Positions 7,182 to 10,626 of a stretch of DNA of 10,626 nt are shown here, piece after piece. The notes under the pieces were generated by a model. It searched no databases. It saw only the letters and a list, made by a program, of their open reading frames with translations, and was not told the DNA's origin. The position numbers were made by a program, and so were the translations under genes. Where the stretch lies: positions 8,190 through 18,815 of the forward strand of contig JAHFNF010000006.1 of the NCBI GenBank assembly GCA_023267515.1, given 5' to 3'. The number at the start of each line of letters is the position of its first letter. The first letter of the stretch is position 1. The stretch is from Candidatus Nomurabacteria bacterium (lineage in GTDB: Bacteria; Patescibacteriota; Minisyncoccia; Phycocordibacterales; UBA9973).

Positions 7182-7210
7182 GTATTACACGAAAGCCAAA
7201 ATTTTTGCAA
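7182..7210 (-). promoter_or_regulatory. Predicted sigma70-type promoter for topA
   Basis: On the minus strand: -35 TTGCAA (7210-7205), 17-base spacer, -10 TAATAC (7187-7182). Ten bases lie between the -10 and the ATG, so the expected leader is only about 4 bases, too short for a Shine-Dalgarno sequence. It fills the 42-base gap behind the Nudix gene, so topA need not depend on read-through from upstream. Confidence 0.65.
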
Positions 7211-7213
7211 ATT

Positions 7214-7783
7214 CTAGTTTAATTTGCCGTTTATATATTGAAGTACGTAAGGTATCTCTTCAGTAAGAATATATTGGTCAAACAATGCGGTATTTGAATC
7301 GTTTACATTTGACAAAAAATCTGTAGAAAACTTTTCAAATCCAGCGCTTATGTCCTTATCTTCCTTTTTTATTTTTTCTTCCGATATAGGATATTTATAT
7401 ATGTATATTGCCCTCAAAAAGTTATTTATTGTTTTTTGGGTGTCGTCCCTTGAAGTTGCCCTAAATTTTCTTAATAAAACTAGATCAGGCGCTGTAGCAG
7501 AGATACCGGCTTCCTCTTCTAGTTCTCTGATTGCTGCTTTTAAATAGTCTTCACCTTTATCCACGTGTCCACCAACCGAGGCGTCAAATAGCCCAGCCGA
7601 TGATTTTGAAGATCCTCTTTTTTGAAAAAAAATATTTTGATTTTTATCAAAAATCCACACGTGGATTTCTCGGTGAAGTAAGCCGAGAGTATGTATTTCA
7701 GTTCTAGATTTTGAGTCTAGAATTTCGTCTTTTTCATTTATAGTATTCAAAAATTCTTGGTCAGTCGGTATTTCTTTATGCAT
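7214..7783 (-). CDS. Nudix hydrolase (isopentenyl-diphosphate-isomerase-like subgroup style)
   Basis: A 189-residue protein with a complete Nudix box at 72-94: Gly72, Glu78, then R86-E87-L88-x-E90-E91-x-G93-I94. Nudix enzymes cleave nucleoside diphosphates linked to another group, using Mg2+ held by the box glutamates. The strand before the box, LLHREIHVWIFD at 35-46 followed by FFQKRG at 52-57, resembles the IDI/YfcD-like branch of the superfamily, but the substrate cannot be told. Start ATG 7783 has AGGA 4 bases upstream, a marginal ribosome site. Its promoter is unclear: a TAATAT at 7805-7800 has only a poor -35 partner. It lies downstream of the guanylate-kinase-like gene, separated from it by a hairpin. 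This gene and its kinase neighbour are more AT-rich than the surrounding genes by eye, so an accessory origin is possible. Confidence 0.9.
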   Translation of the reverse strand: MHKEIPTDQEFLNTINEKDEILDSKSRTEIHTLGLLHREIHVWIFDKNQNIFFQKRGSSKSSAGLFDASVGGHVDKGEDYLKAAIRELEEEAGISATAPDLVLLRKFRATSRDDTQKTINNFLRAIYIYKYPISEEKIKKEDKDISAGFEKFSTDFLSNVNDSNTALFDQYILTEEIPYVLQYINGKLN

Positions 7784-7834
7784 AGTATCCTAGTAAAAAA
7801 TATTATTAATAAATGTGTTTACAGTATATATAAT

Positions 7835-7876
7835 AAAAAAATGGCCAGCAACCCGTAGGTCAGTAGCCATTTTTTT
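7835..7876 (-). terminator. Intrinsic terminator hairpin, possibly bidirectional
   Basis: An 11-bp perfect inverted repeat: AAAAAAATGGC at 7835-7845 pairs with GCCATTTTTTT at 7866-7876, around a 20-base loop that can form a small inner ACC/GGT pairing. On the minus strand it ends in a run of seven T, as expected for a Rho-independent terminator of the guanylate-kinase-like gene. The 5' arm encodes that gene's last Lys-Lys-Asn-Gly codons, and its TGA stop (7862-7860) is in the loop. Only 4 of the 11 pairs are not A-T runs, so strength is uncertain. The arms are symmetrical and could work both ways. Confidence 0.65.
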
Positions 7877-8435
7877 TAATCAGTGTTTCAACCTGCTTGA
7901 GAGTTTCTCCAATGGTTCCATCATTGTACAAAGGATAATCGTAACCGTCTTGAATGTTTGATTGCAAGTACTGCTCAATCAATTTCATCTTTTCCTGAAA
8001 GTTACTGCCATCTTCTAAACAACGAGTGCGAAGCCTCTCTTTAAGAATTTCCATGTTTTTATAAGTAACAAAACCCAACTTCATTTTTGGCACGTACTCC
8101 TTTACAGTTTTTGCGTAAATTCCAAATAATGAAAGGACCAGTTCTGCGGTCTTTGGAACTTCTGGCCAAAATTTTTCTTTAGGAATAGCGTAGTAGTGGA
8201 TGACTCCATCTATGATGTTTGGTTCCACAGCTATAAAGTCGCCATTTTTGTTCCTCTGTTGGAATTCCTCCATGGAAATGAAAACATACTCTCCTCCGTT
8301 TTCAGTCGGTCTTCTGGGTCGGGTTGTTACCTTAGGTATTATAATTGTGGAGTGTATTTCCATAATTTTTTTTGCTATCGTGGTTTTCCCCGCCCCAGGA
8401 AAACCACTTAGATTTAAGTGAAGTGTGTTTTCCAT
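7860..8435 (-). CDS. Guanylate-kinase-like P-loop nucleotide kinase
   Basis: A 191-residue P-loop kinase. Walker A is GFPGAGKT at 11-18. A guanylate-kinase signature follows: TTRPRRP at 37-43, Tyr50 in GGEYVFISMEEF and Glu71 after GDFIAVE, in the places of the GMP-contacting Arg, Arg, Tyr and Glu of Gmk, then YYAIPKEKF at 81-89 resembling the Gmk YGxP segment. The lid/adenine part is KERLRTRCLEDG at 132-143, and the C-terminus has the Gmk-like YDYPLYNDG. The middle is divergent (SLFGIYAKTV instead of the usual DxxxQGA), so it may be a specialised relative rather than the housekeeping Gmk. It has a near-consensus promoter, a 45-base AU-rich leader without Shine-Dalgarno, and a hairpin over its TGA stop. 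The Nudix gene follows 76 bases downstream; a joint role in nucleotide metabolism is only a guess. Confidence 0.82.
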   Translation of the reverse strand: MENTLHLNLSGFPGAGKTTIAKKIMEIHSTIIIPKVTTRPRRPTENGGEYVFISMEEFQQRNKNGDFIAVEPNIIDGVIHYYAIPKEKFWPEVPKTAELVLSLFGIYAKTVKEYVPKMKLGFVTYKNMEILKERLRTRCLEDGSNFQEKMKLIEQYLQSNIQDGYDYPLYNDGTIGETLKQVETLIKKNGY

Positions 8436-8486
8436 CTTTTGTTTTTTTGTGGTGAACTATTTAAAAATTATTTTTTATCAGTCCAT

Positions 8487-8515
8487 ACTATATATTTTTT
8501 CAGCAAAAATGTCAA
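8487..8515 (-). promoter_or_regulatory. Predicted strong sigma70-type promoter for the guanylate-kinase-like gene
   Basis: On the minus strand: perfect -35 TTGACA (8515-8510), 17-base spacer, -10 TATAGT (8492-8487), five of six to consensus. The expected start is near 8480, giving a 45-base leader rich in A and U (8480-8436) with no Shine-Dalgarno sequence. The -35 begins 3 bases past the dprA stop. This is the closest to consensus in the window and the only one with a real leader. Confidence 0.78.
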
Positions 8516-8518
8516 ATT

Positions 8519-9385
8519 TTAGAAACTGGCGCGGATTTCGCCGAGTTCTTCTTTGATCAGTCCTTTTATTTCCATTATAGAAAGGAGAGTATTTGCTTCG
8601 GCGGTAGAGGTTTTCATCATCCTTATAAGGTCATCCCGTGGCTGAGGATCTGCCAAAAGTTTCAGAACAATTTGCTCTTCTTTGCTTATCTCGGCTATCA
8701 GCTTCATTTGCTTCTCTTTTTGGTCAACTTTAAATCCAAGCGCTTCCAGAATATCTTCTGAGCTGGTGATAGGTGTTGCGCCTTGGCGAATAAGCCGATT
8801 CGTCCCTTTTGAATTCTCTGAATTTATTGGTCCTGGCACGGCGAGAACTTCGCGATTGTAGTCCAAGGCGAGCCGGGCAGTGATGAGGGTGCCGGATTTT
8901 TCTTGCGCTTCAATGATGAGCGATGCCTTTGAAAGGCCTGCCATAAGCCTATTCCTCATCGGAAAAGTGTAAAGCTCGGCTTTCATTTCTGGCGGAAACT
9001 CGGAGATGACGCATCCGCCAGCATCCACGATTTTTTCTGCTAAATTTAAGTTTGAAACTGGGTAAAGCACACGCTCGGAAATGCCCGAGCCCGGAAAAGC
9101 CACAGCAAAAAGGTTGTTTTCCAGCGCGCTCTCGTGCGCGATGGAATCAATGCCGACAGCGAGCCCCGAGACTATTGCAATAGGATAGCCTTTTAAGCCA
9201 GCGATTAGTTTTTTACAGACATCTTTTCCATAGTTAGTGACACGACGTGAGCCAACGACACAAAGATATATAGTATCTTCCGGCGGGAAGTCCCCGGCAA
9301 TATAAAGTTTCTTTGGTGGCTGTGGAATCTCTCGTAGTACTTCTGGTATATTTTCTTTTTCCAAAACCTTTAAATCAAAAGCCAT
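8519..9385 (-). CDS. dprA: DNA processing protein DprA (Smf family)
   Basis: DprA binds incoming single-stranded DNA during natural transformation and loads RecA. From ATG 9385 it has 288 residues: a short N-terminal lead with LREIPQPPKKLYIAGDFP at 18-34, then the Rossmann-fold DNA-processing domain with VGSRRVTNYG at 44-53, SGLAVGIDSIAH at 73-84, FPGSGI at 98-103, FPMRNRLMAGLS at 141-152 and SGTLITARLALDYNREVLAVPG, then a winged-helix tail at about 235-288. No N-terminal SAM-like domain is present. An in-frame ATG at 9421 would add 12 residues (MDIITINDKIYN) but its codon touches the serS ATG. The 9385 start is chosen because LKVLEKENIPEVLREI matches the family's usual beginning and an extended -10 element sits 7 bases upstream. 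Neighbours are divergent serS and the downstream kinase gene. Confidence 0.93.
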   Translation of the reverse strand: MAFDLKVLEKENIPEVLREIPQPPKKLYIAGDFPPEDTIYLCVVGSRRVTNYGKDVCKKLIAGLKGYPIAIVSGLAVGIDSIAHESALENNLFAVAFPGSGISERVLYPVSNLNLAEKIVDAGGCVISEFPPEMKAELYTFPMRNRLMAGLSKASLIIEAQEKSGTLITARLALDYNREVLAVPGPINSENSKGTNRLIRQGATPITSSEDILEALGFKVDQKEKQMKLIAEISKEEQIVLKLLADPQPRDDLIRMMKTSTAEANTLLSIMEIKGLIKEELGEIRASF

Positions 9386-9386
9386 A

Positions 9387-9415
9387 TTGTAGATTTTATC
9401 ATTTATTGTTATTAT
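9387..9415 (+). promoter_or_regulatory. Predicted promoter for serS (leaderless)
   Basis: -35 TTGTAG (9387-9392, only the TTG core matches), 17-base spacer, -10 TATTAT (9410-9415). Six bases separate the -10 from the ATG, so the start is expected at 9422, the first base of serS. It overlaps the divergent dprA promoter. Confidence 0.58.
9393..9401 (-). promoter_or_regulatory. Predicted extended -10 promoter for dprA (leaderless)
   Basis: On the minus strand, TGA (9401-9399) followed by TAAAAT (9398-9393) makes an extended -10, TGnTAAAAT. The -35 position at 17 bases is ATGGAT, a poor match. Seven bases lie between the -10 and ATG 9385, so the leader would be 0-1 base. This supports the 9385 start over 9421. 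Confidence 0.55.
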
Positions 9416-9421
9416 ATCCAT

Positions 9422-10626
9422 ATGTTAGACATTAAATTCATTCGTGAAAATAAAGAGATTGTGCAGGAAGGCGCCAAGAAAAAGCATATTGATTTTGATG
9501 TGGAACGGCTGCTCCAAGTGGATGAAAACCGTCTAAAAAAGTTGAAAGTTGTGGAGGAACTTCGTAGTGAGCACAATAGGATAACGAATGACATTGGCCG
9601 GAACCAAGAGCCGGCACTAAAAGTGCAACTTATTGAAGAAATGCGGGGGATGAAAGAAGAGCTCAAAGAAGAAGAGGAAGATTTGAAATTGATAATGGAG
9701 GACTGGCAGAGAATGATGCTCACAGTGCCAAACGTGCCGGATATGTCCGTGCCGGATGGGGCGACTGATGCAGAAAATAAAGAAATAAAAGTTTGGGGAG
9801 AAAAAACCCACTTCTCGTTTCCAGCGAAAGATCATATTGAGATAATGACCGCGCTTAAAATGGTAGACTTTGAAAGAGGCACGAAAGTGCACGGTTTCCG
9901 CGGATATTTTTTACTTGGGGACGGCGCGCGACTTTGTTTTGCAATTTGGAATTACGCGATGGATTTTTTCACGAATAAGGGATTTCTGCCGATTTTACCT
10001 CCGGCCATTGATAGACGAGAGAATTTTTTAGGTACAGGGTTCTTGCCACAAGGCGAAGAAGATTTGTATAAAACTCAGGATGGAGAATATTTAGCCGGTA
10101 CCTCTGAGGTGCCGATTATGGGTATGCATTCCGGGGAGATTTTAGATAAGGGAATATTGCCGATAAAATATTTAGGTTTTTCTCCTTGTTTTCGCCGGGA
10201 AGCAGGAAGCCACGGTAAAGATATGAAAGGCCTCATCCGCGTGCACGAGTTTTATAAATTAGAGCAGGTGATTCTTTGCGAAGCAAACCACGAGACGTCC
10301 GTGAAGATGCACGAAGAGATAAATAGGAATACCGAAGAGTTTATTGAATCTTTGGGTATTCCATATCACACGGTTATTAATTGTGGGGGAGATCTCGGAC
10401 TCGGCCAAGTAAAAAAATATGACGTTGAACTCTGGGTACCAAAAGAAGAAAAATACCGGGAAATTTCTTCCGCCTCGTATTTTCACGATTTTCAGACTCG
10501 TCGTCTCGGTATCCGCTACAAGGATGGTGAAAGCAAGACCCAATACGCTCATTCTTTGAACTCTACAGCTATACCAACGCCGCGAATCCTAGTATCTCTC
10601 ATAGAAAATTTTCAACAAGGGGATGG
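9422..10626 (+). CDS. serS: Seryl-tRNA synthetase (3' end outside window)
   Basis: SerRS charges tRNA-Ser with serine. The frame is open from ATG 9422 to the window end, 401 residues of an expected 420-430, so only the last part is missing. The N-terminal MLDIKFIRENKEIVQEGAKK and a charged helical hairpin (about 30-100) form the coiled-coil tRNA-binding arm. The class II core follows: motif 1 region near GFLPILPPAIDRRENFLGTG, serine-pocket TSE at 227-229, motif 2 CFRREAGSHGKDMKGLIRVHEF starting at Phe257 with Arg258 and Glu260, and motif 3 SLNSTAIPTPRILVSLIENFQ with Arg388. Motif 3 has LNSTAIPTPR where the common bacterial form is LNGSGLAVGR, a variant by comparison with E. coli; HEF replaces HQF in motif 2. 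The ATG directly abuts an alternative dprA ATG on the other strand. No Shine-Dalgarno sequence is present. Confidence 0.96.
   Translation, partial: MLDIKFIRENKEIVQEGAKKKHIDFDVERLLQVDENRLKKLKVVEELRSEHNRITNDIGRNQEPALKVQLIEEMRGMKEELKEEEEDLKLIMEDWQRMMLTVPNVPDMSVPDGATDAENKEIKVWGEKTHFSFPAKDHIEIMTALKMVDFERGTKVHGFRGYFLLGDGARLCFAIWNYAMDFFTNKGFLPILPPAIDRRENFLGTGFLPQGEEDLYKTQDGEYLAGTSEVPIMGMHSGEILDKGILPIKYLGFSPCFRREAGSHGKDMKGLIRVHEFYKLEQVILCEANHETSVKMHEEINRNTEEFIESLGIPYHTVINCGGDLGLGQVKKYDVELWVPKEEKYREISSASYFHDFQTRRLGIRYKDGESKTQYAHSLNSTAIPTPRILVSLIENFQQGD

Noticed and set aside
7784..7834. Promoter for the Nudix gene
   Set aside because: TAATAT at 7805-7800 has only a three-of-six -35 partner at 17 bases, and the region is so AT-rich that such matches are expected by chance.
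7860..7862. Recoded UGA (genetic code 25, as in Gracilibacteria)
   Set aside because: The TGA sits where the guanylate-kinase-like protein should end and inside a terminator-like hairpin, so it is best read as a stop.
8478..8486. Two-codon reading frame ATG-GAC-TGA ahead of the kinase gene as a leader peptide
   Set aside because: It lies at or upstream of the predicted transcription start (about 8480), so it is probably not in the message.
9386..9421. ATG 9421 as the dprA start
   Set aside because: It would force the promoter into serS coding DNA; the extended -10 before 9385 and the usual DprA N-terminal pattern fit the later ATG. Kept as an alternative.
9412..9892. Minus-strand open frames of 91-103 codons opposite serS
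   Set aside because: They run antisense to clear SerRS sequence, are rich in Ser, Phe and His as expected for shadow frames, and have no start signals.
1..10626. CRISPR arrays, insertion sequences, toxin-antitoxin pairs, rRNA
   Set aside because: No regularly spaced repeats, terminal inverted repeats with transposase, or matching genes were found on either strand; nearly all bases are explained by the listed genes.

Overview
The window reads as a stretch of bacterial chromosome with small housekeeping genes, very tight packing (gaps of 0 to about 80 bases) and moderate-to-low GC. No gene has a convincing Shine-Dalgarno sequence. Gene content, the short RelA/SpoT protein without C-terminal regulatory domains, the short DprA without an N-terminal SAM-like domain, and the style of MurA and SerRS suggest a candidate-phyla-radiation bacterium (Patescibacteria, most likely a Parcubacteria-type lineage). 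This is inference from gene style, not a database match. TAA, TAG and TGA all appear as stops; the only TGA stop lies inside a terminator-like hairpin, so the standard bacterial code fits.

Layout, left to right. Bases 1-120 (+) hold the C-terminus of a DUF3750-like protein, whose stop overlaps the stop of miaA. Bases 2426 to 117 (-) form an apparent operon: tRNA-Leu(CAA), then murA-like, then miaA. A 51-bp gap with two interleaved divergent promoters separates this from parB (+). parB runs tail to tail into an RSH (RelA/SpoT) gene (-) with an 11-bp overlap. Upstream of the RSH gene, all on the minus strand, are topA, a Nudix hydrolase, a guanylate-kinase-like P-loop kinase and dprA. dprA is divergent from serS (+), which leaves the window incomplete.

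The functions are mostly core: tRNA modification (MiaA), peptidoglycan precursor synthesis (MurA), chromosome segregation (ParB), stringent response (RSH), supercoiling (TopA), natural transformation (DprA) and seryl-tRNA charging (SerRS). The Nudix and guanylate-kinase-like genes look like an accessory pair placed between dprA and topA, which are neighbours in many bacteria.

The most striking pattern is regulatory. For parB, the RSH gene, dprA and serS, a sigma70-like -10 hexamer ends 6-7 bases before the ATG, so the predicted transcripts start at, or within a base of, the start codon. topA has a predicted leader of about 4 bases. murA begins only 5 bases after the 3' end of tRNA-Leu, so tRNA processing would also leave an almost leaderless message. 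Two divergent gene pairs use overlapping promoters in 36-51 bp. I see no CRISPR array, transposon, rRNA or unmistakably new defence system.
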